From contig DATMON010000007.1 of the NCBI GenBank assembly GCA_035568175.1, positions 124,001 through 188,000 on the forward strand: 64,000 bases of DNA, in the 5' to 3' direction. This DNA comes from AV40 sp035568175. GTDB lineage: Bacteria > Verrucomicrobiota > Verrucomicrobiia > Chthoniobacterales > UBA10450. Under the pieces are notes generated by a model, which saw nothing but the letters and a program-made list of their open reading frames with translations, was not told where the DNA came from and searched no databases. A program made the translations under genes and the position numbers. Positions 24,413 through 33,458 of this stretch are shown here, one piece after another; position 1 is the first letter of the stretch; each line of letters begins with the position of its first letter.

Positions 24413-27261
24413 CTCGTCAGCATCGCGAAGGGCAAGATCGACATCGCGTCGGCGAGCCGAACTTGTCGACCTTGGATCGACAATTCGCCGCCAGTAAAAA
24501 TCTCTCCCGCGCGCTCGACCGACAAATTTCCCGGCAACTCGATTACGGTGTCCTTCCAACGATCTCCGATCGGCGGAAATCCGATTCGCGATGAGAGACG
24601 CGGGACGATGACGATTGCCCAGTCGCGATCCAATTGTCGCGCGAAGCTGATGCAGCAATCGGCAAATGTTCCGCTTGCGCGCAGCGGCAAATAATTTCCG
24701 CTTCGGAAAAGATCGGCATGGTCGTTCCGAAAATGCAGCGTTCGCTGGGTCAAAAACATTTTGATCCGGCCGTTGGGCCAGTTTTGCAGAAACTCTTCAG
24801 GCGTTTTGCTCGATAAACACGACAGCATCTCCGCGCGCACTTTGTAATCGATCGGGCGGCGATTGTCGGGATCGACCAATGAGTAATCCCAGACTTCGTT
24901 GCCTTGATAAATGTCCGGCACGCCCGGTGAAGTCAGTTTAAGCAAAGTCTGAGCGAGCGAATTGATCGCGCCGAGTCGCGCAATCTCTTCCGCGACCGGA
25001 AGAAAAGTCGGCAGAAACTTGTTCTTCGGACCTGGCGCCAAAACTTTAGCAACGAAATCGCGGGTGGCAGCGAGCCATTCTTCGTTCGGTTGAATCCAGC
25101 TCGTGTTCAGCTTGGCTTCATTCAGCGCCTTCGTCATGTAAGCCTGAATCCGCTCGATGTATTCGGTGCCCACATTTTCCACCGGCGCCCCATTCGCTGC
25201 GACCGGCCAGGTACCGAGCAATGTCTGATAGAGCAGATATTCCTCGTCTGAATCAGGCGCTTCCGATTCGTTGACGTCTTTTTTCCAGCGACGATTGGCG
25301 GTCCGCCAGCGCTGCAAAGATCGCCGCCACAATTCCGGGATCTCCGAAATCGCGGCCATTCGTGCGCGCACATCTTGGCTCCGCTTGGTGTCGTGGGTTG
25401 ACGTCGCAAGCAAGGTGGCCGGCCAGTTACGATGTCGATCCAAATTCCGCTCGTGAAATGCTTCGACACTCAGTCCGAACTGCTGCGGCTCGCCGCCCAC
25501 TTCATTGAGCGCAGCCAGGCGGTTATAAATATAGAACACCGTGTCCTCGAGTCCTTTCGCCATGATCGGCCCGGTGAATTGCTGGAATTTGAGCACGAAA
25601 TGCATGTGTTCCTCGCGCGCCTGCGCATCCAGGTTCTCCGGGAATCGAAAAAGCAGAATGTCGCGAAGAAAATTGAAGATCGATTCCTCCATCGCCGGAT
25701 TGCGGCGCTTGGCCGCGGCGATCGCGCGCTCGATCACTTGTCGATCTTCCTCGCTCACCGGTTGGCCGGGCGCGAGATACGTTCGATAAACCGGGAAGCA
25801 GGCAATCGTTTCCCGCACTGCGCGGGCAAGTGCTTCAAAAGTGAAATCGCGATACCAGCGGTTTTTTTCCGATAATCGGTCGAGCATGTTCCCCAGCACT
25901 TCGACTTCGTTCGCCATCGCGAGGCGCATCACCAGACGTTTCTTGGCGTAAACGAGATGCCCAAAGTGCATGGTGTGGCCGACGAATCGGTGAAAAGTTC
26001 TGGTCATGGCCGCTTCAGCCGCGGTGTCCACAAAAACGCCGGCGACTTGATTGACGAAATCGTAACCGGTTGTTCCGTGGAGCGGCCAATCCACACGGAG
26101 CTTTTCCGCTCCAGTCAGAATTTTTTCCGCGATCATGTAAACCCCGCGACCATCTTTCGGCAGCGGGAGGCCGAGCACTTTGGCGCAACGTCGCTGCAGC
26201 GCTTCCAAGTATTCCTTCGGCAAATATAAGCCGTCTGGATGATCGATCCGCAGTCCGGTCACCGCTCCAGTCCGGACAAGATCGACAACCAACTGATGAG
26301 CGGCGTCGAACACTTCCGGCAATTCCATCCGGATCGCCGCCAGATCGTTTACGTCGAAAAAGCGGCGATAATTAATTTCCTCAGCTGCGACGCGCCAGAA
26401 TGCGAGGCGATACGACTGCGCGTTGAGCAGCTCATCGAGCCTGTCGAAGCTGCGCGGATCGCCCGAACGACCGTTAATTTGGGCAAGCGCTTTTTCAATC
26501 GCGCGCTGAACCTGGGGCGCTTCCTGACAACGGCGCTCGAGCCGGCGTTTGACGATTTCTTTTTCGCGCGAGCGCTCGGCGATTTTTTCCGGATCGGTTT
26601 CAGTGCGGCGCGGCAAATATTCGAGCGCAGTCAGGATGCTTTGAAACTCACCGTAAAACTCTTCGTCTTTATATTCGGCAAGATTTTCCAACGCCATCTC
26701 GAGAACGAACCGATAAGTGCCCGGCGCGATCGGCAGTTTTTGATTTCGATACGCAAGGTAGAACGCGCCTTCCTCGAAACGAACCTTCAGCTCGCCGCGC
26801 TCGAGCACACGGCCGTACTGATCGCTCAGGATCGGGAGCAGAACTTTATCGCGGAGATCGGATTTGAGTGGCCGCCAATCGATGTCGAAATACGGCGCGT
26901 ACATCGAGCTGGGACCGTTCTCGAGCACGTCCATCCACCATTTGTTGCCCGGCTCGGTGATTCCCATGTGATTCGGCACGAAATCGAGCACCTGGCCCAT
27001 GCCGTTCGCATGCAGCTCCGCAATCCACGCGTCGTAATCCTCCCGCGAACCGATCGCCGTATTGAGCTTGTTGTGATCGGTAATGTCGTAGCCGTGCAAA
27101 CTGTTGGCGCCGGCCTGAAAATAAGGCGACGCGTAAACATCAGTCACGCCGAGCGCGCGCAAGTAAGACACGATCTCGCGCGCCTGCTCGAACGTGAACC
27201 ACCGGTTGAATTGCAACCGGTAGGTGCAAGTCGGAATTCGTGGATGTTTGTCCTCTGTCAT
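24409..27261 (-). CDS. treY: Maltooligosyl trehalose synthase
   Basis: 950 residues from the ATG at 27261; a TTG at 27270 would add three. GH13-family TreY converts the reducing-end linkage of maltooligosaccharides to alpha,alpha-1,1, giving maltooligosyltrehalose. The N-terminal barrel shows IPTCTYRLQFNRWFTFEQA, GVTDVYASPYFQA, HGYDITDHNKLN and QVLDFVPNHMGI. The catalytic region has GLRIDHPDGLYLPKEYLE, and the C-terminus has GVPDIYQGNEVWDYSLVDPDNRRPIDY. The partner TreZ is not encoded nearby. It ends with a 4-base convergent overlap with the M50-like gene. Confidence 0.95.
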   Translation of the reverse strand: MTEDKHPRIPTCTYRLQFNRWFTFEQAREIVSYLRALGVTDVYASPYFQAGANSLHGYDITDHNKLNTAIGSREDYDAWIAELHANGMGQVLDFVPNHMGITEPGNKWWMDVLENGPSSMYAPYFDIDWRPLKSDLRDKVLLPILSDQYGRVLERGELKVRFEEGAFYLAYRNQKLPIAPGTYRFVLEMALENLAEYKDEEFYGEFQSILTALEYLPRRTETDPEKIAERSREKEIVKRRLERRCQEAPQVQRAIEKALAQINGRSGDPRSFDRLDELLNAQSYRLAFWRVAAEEINYRRFFDVNDLAAIRMELPEVFDAAHQLVVDLVRTGAVTGLRIDHPDGLYLPKEYLEALQRRCAKVLGLPLPKDGRGVYMIAEKILTGAEKLRVDWPLHGTTGYDFVNQVAGVFVDTAAEAAMTRTFHRFVGHTMHFGHLVYAKKRLVMRLAMANEVEVLGNMLDRLSEKNRWYRDFTFEALARAVRETIACFPVYRTYLAPGQPVSEEDRQVIERAIAAAKRRNPAMEESIFNFLRDILLFRFPENLDAQAREEHMHFVLKFQQFTGPIMAKGLEDTVFYIYNRLAALNEVGGEPQQFGLSVEAFHERNLDRHRNWPATLLATSTHDTKRSQDVRARMAAISEIPELWRRSLQRWRTANRRWKKDVNESEAPDSDEEYLLYQTLLGTWPVAANGAPVENVGTEYIERIQAYMTKALNEAKLNTSWIQPNEEWLAATRDFVAKVLAPGPKNKFLPTFLPVAEEIARLGAINSLAQTLLKLTSPGVPDIYQGNEVWDYSLVDPDNRRPIDYKVRAEMLSCLSSKTPEEFLQNWPNGRIKMFLTQRTLHFRNDHADLFRSGNYLPLRASGTFADCCISFARQLDRDWAIVIVPRLSSRIGFPPIGDRWKDTVIELPGNLSVERAGEIFTGGELSIQGRQVRLADAMSILPFAMLTS

Positions 27262-27284
27262 GTCGAGCAAAGTCGGGGGACAAT

Positions 27285-27371
27285 TTAAATGACGAAATCC
27301 GAATGACGAATGACGAATTAAATCTGAAATTCGTCATTCCTTCGTCATTAGACATTCGTGTTTCGTCATTC
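27285..27371. repeat. AATGACGAA / TTCGTCATT inverted repeat block
   Basis: Tandem AATGACGAA words (27288-27318) are followed by their inverse TTCGTCATT words (27330-27370). The block occupies the gap between the argS stop and the treY start. A related block lies at 32710-32816. It can fold into a long imperfect hairpin. Confidence 0.75.
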
Positions 27372-27374
27372 GTA

Positions 27375-29117
27375 TCACATCTTCTCCGGCACCTTGATGC
27401 CTAACAAATCGAGACCGCGCTGCAAAACGCGCCCGGCCAGATCGCACAGCGCGAGACGCGAGCTGCGCAGCGGTTCGTCCGATCTCAGGACTGGGCATGC
27501 CTCGTAAAACGCGTGGAAACTATTCGCGAGCTCGAACAAAAAATTCGCCAGAATATTCGGCCGAAAATCGTTCAGCACTTGCGGAACAATCTCGGCGAAC
27601 TGGCAAAGCCGCTTGGCCAAGGTTATGTCGGCATCTTCCTTGAGAACGAACGTTGTAGCCACGGGCCTGTGGCCCGTCTCATCTCCGATGCCCCGCAGGG
27701 GCGTGGTTACCTCCGCTTTGCGGAAGATCGAACGGATCCGGACGTAGGCGTTCTGCAAATACGGCGCGGTGTTGCCTTGCAACGCTAACATCTTGTCCCA
27801 CGAAAAAACGTAATCAGTCATCCGGTATTGCGAGAGGTCGGCGTATTTGACCGCGCCAATGCCGATCGTCCGCGCGATGTCGATCTTTTCTGCATCGGCT
27901 AACGCGGGATTTTTTTCTTCGATGATCTTTCGTGCGCGCGCGCAGGCTTCTTCCAGTACTTGCCGCAGCGGCACGTTTTCGCCTGAGCGCGTTTTCATCA
28001 GCTTCCGGTCTTCGCCGAGAATGTTGCCAAACGGGATGTGGCGGAAATCGGCTTTGTGTCCTTCCCGGCGCGCGATCTCGAATATTTGTTTAAAATGTAA
28101 AGTCTGCGGCGCGCCGACCACGTACCAAGCCGTATCGCGCTTCAGTTCGTTGATTCGATAATCAACCGTCGCAATGTCGCTGGTCGCGTAATTGAATCCG
28201 CCGTCGCTCTTCCGAATGATGCACGGCTTGTCCGCCAGCTCGGGAATATCGCGAAAGAAAACGACGACTGCGCCTTCGCTAATTTCGGCGATGCCGGACT
28301 TGAGCAACCGCTCAACGACGCCGGCCAATCGATCGTTGTAAAAACTTTCGCCACATTGGATGTCGTAGTGAATGTCGAGCAGTGCGTAGACGTGCTGGAA
28401 ATCCTGCATCGAGAGGGCGACGCACTCGTTCCAGATATTGGTGTTTTCTTTGTCGCCGGATTGAAGCTTAACCAATTCCTGCCGGCACGCGTCTCTCACT
28501 GCCGGATCGGATGTCGATCTTGCATTGGTCTCTTTATAAATGCGAACGATCTCGGCCAGCGGATCGCGCTGGAGCGCTTCTCGATCGAGCAGATTTTTCC
28601 AACCCCAGATCACCATTCCAAACTGCGTGCCCCAATCACCGACGTGATTATCGCGGATAACGTCGTGACCGAGAAAAGTCGCGATCCGCGCGAGCGCATC
28701 GCCGAGAGCAGTGCTACGAATGTGACCGATGTGCATCGGCTTGGCCACATTGGGCGAGCCGAAATCGATCACGATTTTTTTTGGAGATGTCGATGGTGCG
28801 ACACCCATTCGCTTGTCGGAGAAGAGTACTGCTGTTTTCTCGGCGATAGCGCCGGGCAACAAAGTGAAATTGATGAAGCCTGCGCCGGCTACAGTTGGCG
28901 CCTCACACCAATCGGCAACATCAAGATGCTGCAATATCTTTTCCGCAACAGTTCTCGGATTTTCGCCGCGCCGTTTCCCAAGCACTAACGCGGCGTTCGT
29001 TTGGTAATCGCCGAAACGCGGATCAGTCGCCTGCGTCAGCTCGCCCGCGTTTTCAAAACCGGCGGCGTTAAGCGCGTCCGCAAGCTTTTTCGCGAGCAGT
29101 GACTGGAAAGTTTCCAT
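27375..29117 (-). CDS. argS: Arginyl-tRNA synthetase
   Basis: 580 residues, class I synthetase. It has the N-terminal Add1 domain, the HIGH motif within AKPMHIGHIRSTALGDALAR, the segment RKLMKTRSGENVPL in place of KMSKS as in many ArgRS, and the C-terminal anticodon-binding domain (about 455-580). Between RIRSIFRKAEV and FVLKEDADI the stretch TTPLRGIGDETGHRPVAT is encoded by a palindromic repeat (27654-27710) inserted in frame at a variable linker. Two exact AAGATCGACATC words occur, at 27886 and 28510. Confidence 0.96.
   Translation of the reverse strand: METFQSLLAKKLADALNAAGFENAGELTQATDPRFGDYQTNAALVLGKRRGENPRTVAEKILQHLDVADWCEAPTVAGAGFINFTLLPGAIAEKTAVLFSDKRMGVAPSTSPKKIVIDFGSPNVAKPMHIGHIRSTALGDALARIATFLGHDVIRDNHVGDWGTQFGMVIWGWKNLLDREALQRDPLAEIVRIYKETNARSTSDPAVRDACRQELVKLQSGDKENTNIWNECVALSMQDFQHVYALLDIHYDIQCGESFYNDRLAGVVERLLKSGIAEISEGAVVVFFRDIPELADKPCIIRKSDGGFNYATSDIATVDYRINELKRDTAWYVVGAPQTLHFKQIFEIARREGHKADFRHIPFGNILGEDRKLMKTRSGENVPLRQVLEEACARARKIIEEKNPALADAEKIDIARTIGIGAVKYADLSQYRMTDYVFSWDKMLALQGNTAPYLQNAYVRIRSIFRKAEVTTPLRGIGDETGHRPVATTFVLKEDADITLAKRLCQFAEIVPQVLNDFRPNILANFLFELANSFHAFYEACPVLRSDEPLRSSRLALCDLAGRVLQRGLDLLGIKVPEKM
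27654..27710. repeat. Palindromic repeat inside argS
   Basis: It starts TGTAGCCACG, like the nuoD element, and contains the hairpins ACGGGCC-TGT-GGCCCGT and GCCCC-GCA-GGGGC. It is read in frame as a linker of ArgRS and shares the peptide ETGHRPVAT with the NuoD insertion. Confidence 0.72.
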
Positions 29118-29128
29118 TACTCCGAATT

Positions 29129-29193
29129 GTAGCGGCGCTCTGTGAGCGCTGCATTATTTTCATTCGGCCCCGAAAGCTTTCGGGGCGGCTACA
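29129..29193. repeat. TGTAGC...GCTACA palindromic repeat between ptsN and argS
   Basis: Ends TGTAGC/GCTACA. Inside are GCGCTC-TGT-GAGCGC and the perfect palindrome CCCCGAAAGCTTTCGGGG (29168-29185). Same family as the copies inside nuoD and argS, here in its intergenic form. Confidence 0.78.
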
Positions 29194-29195
29194 GT

Positions 29196-29660
29196 TTATT
29201 TTTGCGGGCTTTCGCGAAAGATCGACAAAATCTCCTCGGTCGATTTCGCGCCGGCCAGTTTTTCCCGCGTGCCGCGGTCGTTTAGAAATTTCGCGATCGA
29301 TGCCAGCGTGCGCAGGTGGGTTTGAAATTGGTTCTTGGGAACAATGAAAAGGACGACGAATTTTACGGGCGCGTTGTCCAGCGCGTCGAACTCGATCCCC
29401 GCTGTCGATCTTCCAAAAGCTGCGACCACGTCATCGATGCGATCGGACGAACAATGCGGAATCGCGATCCCGAATCCAATGCCGGTGCTCATCGTTTCTT
29501 CGCGCTGTTTAAGCGAGGCGAGAATGCTGTCGCGATCGTCCGGTTTGATTTTGCCGAGGCGCACGAGCAAATCGATCAGCTCGACGATGGCCGGCCAACG
29601 CTCAGTTGCCGTCATCTCAGGGATGATTTGCTCGGCGGAAAGTAAATTGCCCAACGACAT
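29196..29660 (-). CDS. PTS EIIA (PtsN-like) regulatory protein
   Basis: 154 residues. The PTS EIIA type-2 domain has its phosphorylated histidine at His69 (GIGFGIAIPHCSSD). Stand-alone proteins of this type (EIIA-Ntr/PtsN) act in nitrogen, potassium and envelope regulation rather than sugar import. No EIIB/EIIC transporter genes are nearby, which supports a regulatory role. It is transcribed leftward, with the palindromic repeat directly after its stop. Confidence 0.88.
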   Translation of the reverse strand: MSLGNLLSAEQIIPEMTATERWPAIVELIDLLVRLGKIKPDDRDSILASLKQREETMSTGIGFGIAIPHCSSDRIDDVVAAFGRSTAGIEFDALDNAPVKFVVLFIVPKNQFQTHLRTLASIAKFLNDRGTREKLAGAKSTEEILSIFRESPQK

Positions 29661-29726
29661 GCAGAGTGCGCGATTCGGGAGCGCAAGCTTAGCGGTGACG
29701 CTTACGTTGACAAGCGCATTTCGGTC

Positions 29727-30437
29727 TCAAAAATCGCGGATTTTATAATTCAAACGGCGCGAGACGAGCCAGCGCACACCGAACATGTCGACAGTGGCCC
29801 GCAGCGCGCGGCTGCCAAAGCCGTATTTGGTCTGACCGAAACGGCGCGGGCGATGGTTCACCGGAATTTCGACAAGGCGATAGCCCGCGCCTCGAATCAA
29901 AGCCGGAATAAACCGGTGCATGCCTTTAAACGGGATCAGCGCGTCCGCGCATTCGCGGCGCATCGCCTTAAGGGTGCATCCGGTGTCGCGCACATAATCT
30001 TTGGTGAACCGGCTGCGAACGAAATTCGCGATCCGACTGGTCAGACGCTTCGTCATCGTGTCTTTCCGTTTTGCCCGGTAACCGCAAACCAGATCGGCGC
30101 CGCGGGAAATTTCCTCGAGCAAACGCGGGATGTCCGCCGGATCGTTTTGGAGATCGCTGTCGATCATCACAATCGTCCTTCCGCGCGCGGCACGCACGCC
30201 GGCATACAACGCTGCGCTCTGGCCGGTGTTTTTTTCAAAACGCATTAGTCGAACATTCGGCGCCGTTTCGATTTTGTCGGCGCTCCGATCGGTCGAGCCG
30301 TCATCGACAAAAACAATTTCATAATCCAAACCCGAGAGCGCGGCCTTTAATTCCGATTGCAAGATCGACACGTTCTCTTCCTCGTTGAAGACGGGAACTA
30401 CGACAGAAACAGCCGGCGATACAGCGGCGTCGTTCAT
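29727..30437 (-). CDS. Glycosyltransferase family 2 (polyprenol-phosphate sugar synthase-like)
   Basis: 236 residues from the ATG at 30437, which overlaps the GT39 stop as ATGA; a start at 30464 would add nine. It is a GT-A fold enzyme: VSVVVPVFNEEENV at the N-terminus, VFVDDGSTD, MIDSDLQNDPADIP with the DxD-type metal site, and GAGYRLVEIPVNHRPRRFGQTKYG. This matches dolichol/undecaprenyl-phosphate glycosyltransferases, which would supply the lipid-linked sugar donor for the adjacent GT39 enzyme. Confidence 0.92.
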   Translation of the reverse strand: MNDAAVSPAVSVVVPVFNEEENVSILQSELKAALSGLDYEIVFVDDGSTDRSADKIETAPNVRLMRFEKNTGQSAALYAGVRAARGRTIVMIDSDLQNDPADIPRLLEEISRGADLVCGYRAKRKDTMTKRLTSRIANFVRSRFTKDYVRDTGCTLKAMRRECADALIPFKGMHRFIPALIRGAGYRLVEIPVNHRPRRFGQTKYGFGSRALRATVDMFGVRWLVSRRLNYKIRDF

Positions 30438-32005
30438 AACGGCAGGGTCCGGTAATGTCGGCAAAGAAACACCTGCCAGTAGCGCACATGTTCGCCAAAA
30501 CGCTTCAGTTCGATCGTGCCGACGAGTTCGGTCGATTCAAACGCGGCGCGAATGTTGTGCGGCGGGTTCTTGGCATAATTACGAATGAGGAGTGCGCTCC
30601 GTCCCACAAAAAGGTTAACGCCTTTCTGTTCGGTAAACGTCTCATCCCGCGATTGGCCTGGCCTGGCCGGCTCCTCGACAAATTGGTCGTAGCGCGGCCA
30701 GAAGGAAAATTGATTAATCAGATCCTGAGATTCAACCAGGTAGACCGGCGGATGCCCCGGACCTTCGACGCGCTTGTCGCGTAAATAAAACGAAATCTCC
30801 GAAGCGCGATGGCGCTCGTCCGCAATCAAAAATAATTTCTCCCCCAGTTTCGCTTCCAGATCGTTGCGAATTCGTTCCACTTCAGCGGTCATCGATTTCC
30901 AACCGCGGAGCCGATCGGCCGGATCGCTTCGCCAGAATCGGATTCCCGCGCTTCGCAGCAAATCGGAATCGAGTGCGAAGAGGCTAATCACAAAACCGAG
31001 AAGAATGGCCGTGAGAGCGAACGATTTCACTCCGCGTCTTTCAATCCGTTCATGCCAGTAATGAACCGCGAGTAATCCGAAGCCAAGGAATGACACTGCG
31101 TCCCAGTTTGGCGTCGCGACGTGGTTTATTGAGAGCAGGAAGTAAAACGCGAACACCGGCAATCCAAACCAAAATAGGAACAGAACTTTGAATTGCTGAT
31201 TTACCCGGCGCCAGCTGCCGATCACGCCCCAGGCGAGAGCGGCGAAAAGCAGCGGCGAGTAAAAAAGGAAATGTTCACCAAAAAATTTGAGCGGCTCGAG
31301 CGGTCGAAAGCCAACATCGTCTGTCAGGCTGCCGCGCGTGCGCAAATGGAGCACTGTGATCCAGGCGTGCTGCGCGTTCCAAATGATCGGTGGAATCGTG
31401 CAGATAACAAAACATCCAAGCAGCCAATACAAACCCGGCCGCTTGAATTCCTGACGGAGCCGGGGCGCAAAAGCGAGCACAAGGAGAACGCACAGTACTT
31501 CGAACGCATTTGTGTACCGGCTCAGGAACCCAAAACCGATAAGCAATCCAGTCAACGGCCAGTAAAATGAAAACTGCGGGCTCTTTTCAACCGCGAGCCA
31601 GAACGTGAACATTGCCGCCATCCAAAGAAAGATCGACAACGCGTCGGTCGTCATGACAAACGCACCGACGTTAAAGATGGGCGTGACATTGAACGCAATC
31701 ACGGTCCAGAGACCGACGTTTTCGCTAAATAAGCGCCGCCCGAAATAGAAAAGGAAAAAACTTGCGCCGGCGGCGAGAATCGGGCTCCAAAAACGCACCC
31801 CGAACTCAGTCGCGCCGAAGATCGCGGCGCTCGCGCGAATCGCGAACGCGATCCCCGGGCCTTTGCTAAAATAACCCGGCGCCAATCGCTCCGACCACAT
31901 CCAGTAATGCGCCTCGTCGAATTCGAGATCGGTCGATCCCAACATCGACAATCGAATCAGCGTCAGCGCAGCGATGAAGAACCAAACCGCTCGTGTTTTG
32001 CTCAT
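30434..32005 (-). CDS. GT39-family membrane glycosyltransferase (ArnT-like)
   Basis: 523 residues, 9 to 11 membrane helices in the first 350, and a C-terminal periplasmic domain. The first loop has the acidic motif STDLEFDEAHYWMWSE, and KGPGIAF follows, as in ArnT and PMT-type enzymes that use polyprenyl-phosphate sugars at the outer face of the membrane. It overlaps PAP2 upstream and GT2 downstream by four bases each, forming a three-gene envelope-glycan operon. The acceptor (lipid A, protein or polymer) cannot be told from sequence. Confidence 0.9.
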   Translation of the reverse strand: MSKTRAVWFFIAALTLIRLSMLGSTDLEFDEAHYWMWSERLAPGYFSKGPGIAFAIRASAAIFGATEFGVRFWSPILAAGASFFLFYFGRRLFSENVGLWTVIAFNVTPIFNVGAFVMTTDALSIFLWMAAMFTFWLAVEKSPQFSFYWPLTGLLIGFGFLSRYTNAFEVLCVLLVLAFAPRLRQEFKRPGLYWLLGCFVICTIPPIIWNAQHAWITVLHLRTRGSLTDDVGFRPLEPLKFFGEHFLFYSPLLFAALAWGVIGSWRRVNQQFKVLFLFWFGLPVFAFYFLLSINHVATPNWDAVSFLGFGLLAVHYWHERIERRGVKSFALTAILLGFVISLFALDSDLLRSAGIRFWRSDPADRLRGWKSMTAEVERIRNDLEAKLGEKLFLIADERHRASEISFYLRDKRVEGPGHPPVYLVESQDLINQFSFWPRYDQFVEEPARPGQSRDETFTEQKGVNLFVGRSALLIRNYAKNPPHNIRAAFESTELVGTIELKRFGEHVRYWQVFLCRHYRTLPL

Positions 32006-32649
32006 TCAGCCGGATTAACTACCAAACTCGGATGCCGCGCAAAAACTTGCGGGGCCCATCTCTTGGCGATCCAGCGCCAGATCAATTCCAGCGCCGCCAA
32101 AGCAAAAAATGTTTCGGCCGCCGCCAGGAACACCGTGCCGATGACGTCGCTCGGCCAGTGCGCGCCCAAATAGATTCGCGAATAGCCGACCAGCGCGGCG
32201 AAAACCCAGTAGAGCCAGCCGCGACGGTAAAACAGAGTCAAACAGATTGCCGCGATCGTGTTGTTAGTCATGTGGCCCGACGGAAAAGAAGCATCGCTTC
32301 GCTTTCGATCGGACTCGTCGGAACGGCGCACAACCGGTTTTTTGAAGATCGACATAAACTCGGGCCGTCCTTTCTCCAGTCGCACCATCCGGACCGATGC
32401 TACCTGCTTAGGACGTTGGCGATTGATCGTCGACTTCAATGTGTTCGTGATCGGCTCCGCGATCGCGATCGCGATCAATAAACAACAAATGCAGGCCCGT
32501 GCCCTGAATCCGCCAAAGACGAGTGCAGCGAAGACAATTATTATAAGTAACGGCTTCCAGACGTCGGCGTCGCTCACCGCGGCCATGAACAAATCTAGCG
32601 CCGGGCTCGTCCATCGCTCGTTGATAAGATGAAACAAACTTTGATCCAT
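32002..32649 (-). CDS. PAP2-family lipid phosphatase
   Basis: 215 residues, about five membrane helices. All three phosphatase motifs are present in order: KSTINRQRPK, FPSGHMTN and SRIYLGAHWPSDV. Such enzymes dephosphorylate lipid phosphates at the membrane, for example undecaprenyl pyrophosphate or lipid A phosphates. Operon position with GT39 and GT2 points to recycling or trimming of a lipid-linked donor. Confidence 0.9.
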   Translation of the reverse strand: MDQSLFHLINERWTSPALDLFMAAVSDADVWKPLLIIIVFAALVFGGFRARACICCLLIAIAIAEPITNTLKSTINRQRPKQVASVRMVRLEKGRPEFMSIFKKPVVRRSDESDRKRSDASFPSGHMTNNTIAAICLTLFYRRGWLYWVFAALVGYSRIYLGAHWPSDVIGTVFLAAAETFFALAALELIWRWIAKRWAPQVFARHPSLVVNPAE

Positions 32650-32702
32650 GAAGCGGCGGTTTTAAGCTGTAGCCTTTACCCGTCTAACAAACAAATGCGT
32701 CA

Positions 32703-32816
32703 AATGTCGAAGCACGAATGACGAATGACGAAACAAGCCCGAATGCTCAAATGACGAAAATCCGTCGGGCGAATTCTTGGTCGTTCGGATTTCGACATTC
32801 GACATTCGTTATTTGC
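32703..32816. repeat. AATGACGAA / TTCGACATTCG repeat block overlapping a gene start
   Basis: GAATGACGAATGACGAA (about 32716-32732) and AAATGACGAAAATCCG (about 32751-32766) are followed by the inverse CGGATTTCGACATTCGACATTCG (32787-32809). Related to the block at 27285-27371. Here the right part is translated into the signal-peptide region of the next gene. Confidence 0.72.
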
Positions 32817-33458
32817 TTTGCCGGGGTTCTGTCGACATCAGCCGCCCCGCCTCCTTCCGCGAGGGAAATCCTGGATTCGGTCCGCATGCTCGAGTCGCGC
32901 CAGCAGATCGATCTCGATGGCCAGCTGCGCGAGGACGAAAAGGTAATTCCATTTCACCTCACTCAAACCGGGCCGCTTATTCGCTACTCATTCGTCGATC
33001 CAGACGAAGTCTTGCAATTGCGCCTCGGCGAAAACGGATCGCGCCTCGATCTTGTGACCGATGCCGGTGCGGAAACATTTGCGCCTGAGAAATTGAGCGA
33101 AAAGATCCGCGGCACGGTCGTGACCTATGAAGACCTGGCTCTGAAATTTCTCTATTGGCCGAATGCTCGTGTGCTTGGCGATGAAACGGTGCGCACGCGC
33201 AGCTGCTGGAAACTGCAAGTAGTCGCACCTGCTCGAGATTCGCAGTACTGGAACGTCCTTCTTTGGGTCGATAAAGCGAGCGGTGCGCTCATGCGAATGG
33301 AAGGCTACGATTGGAATGGAAAACTCGCGAAGCGCTTCGAAGTCATTTCCGCACAAAAGATCGACAATCGCTGGTTCTTAAAGCAAATGCGCGTGGAAGA
33401 ATTGCAGCCCGGGAAGAACAAGGTTCAGGCCCGGACCTACCTCGAGATTAAACGGTAG
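32754..33458 (+). CDS. LolA-like outer-membrane lipoprotein-sorting protein
   Basis: 234 residues from the ATG at 32754; an in-frame ATG at 32718 adds 12 repeat-encoded residues. After a signal peptide ending near GVLSTSAAPPP, the mature domain has the pattern of LolA/LolB-fold proteins: DGQLREDEKVIPFHL, LALKFLYWPNARVLGDETV, LLWVDKASGALMRMEGYD and DNRWFLKQMRVEELQPGKN. Family members of this subgroup are annotated as outer-membrane lipoprotein-sorting proteins. The n-region and half of the hydrophobic core (SFGFRHSTFVI) come from the short repeat block. It converges with tpiA with no gap. Confidence 0.75.
   Translation, partial: TKIRRANSWSFGFRHSTFVICFAGVLSTSAAPPPSAREILDSVRMLESRQQIDLDGQLREDEKVIPFHLTQTGPLIRYSFVDPDEVLQLRLGENGSRLDLVTDAGAETFAPEKLSEKIRGTVVTYEDLALKFLYWPNARVLGDETVRTRSCWKLQVVAPARDSQYWNVLLWVDKASGALMRMEGYDWNGKLAKRFEVISAQKIDNRWFLKQMRVEELQPGKNKVQARTYLEIKR

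Noticed and set aside
26239..27288. Long open frame antisense to treY (349 codons)
   Set aside because: It is fully contained in treY, whose motifs are unmistakable. Long antisense frames are expected from the codon bias of GC-rich genes, and the antisense product has no recognisable pattern.
29129..29193. Rho-independent terminator after ptsN
   Set aside because: There is a strong hairpin (CCCCGAAAGCTTTCGGGG) but no T-run in the ptsN direction, and its ends match the TGTAGC/GCTACA repeat family. It may still halt transcripts, but the sequence does not show it.
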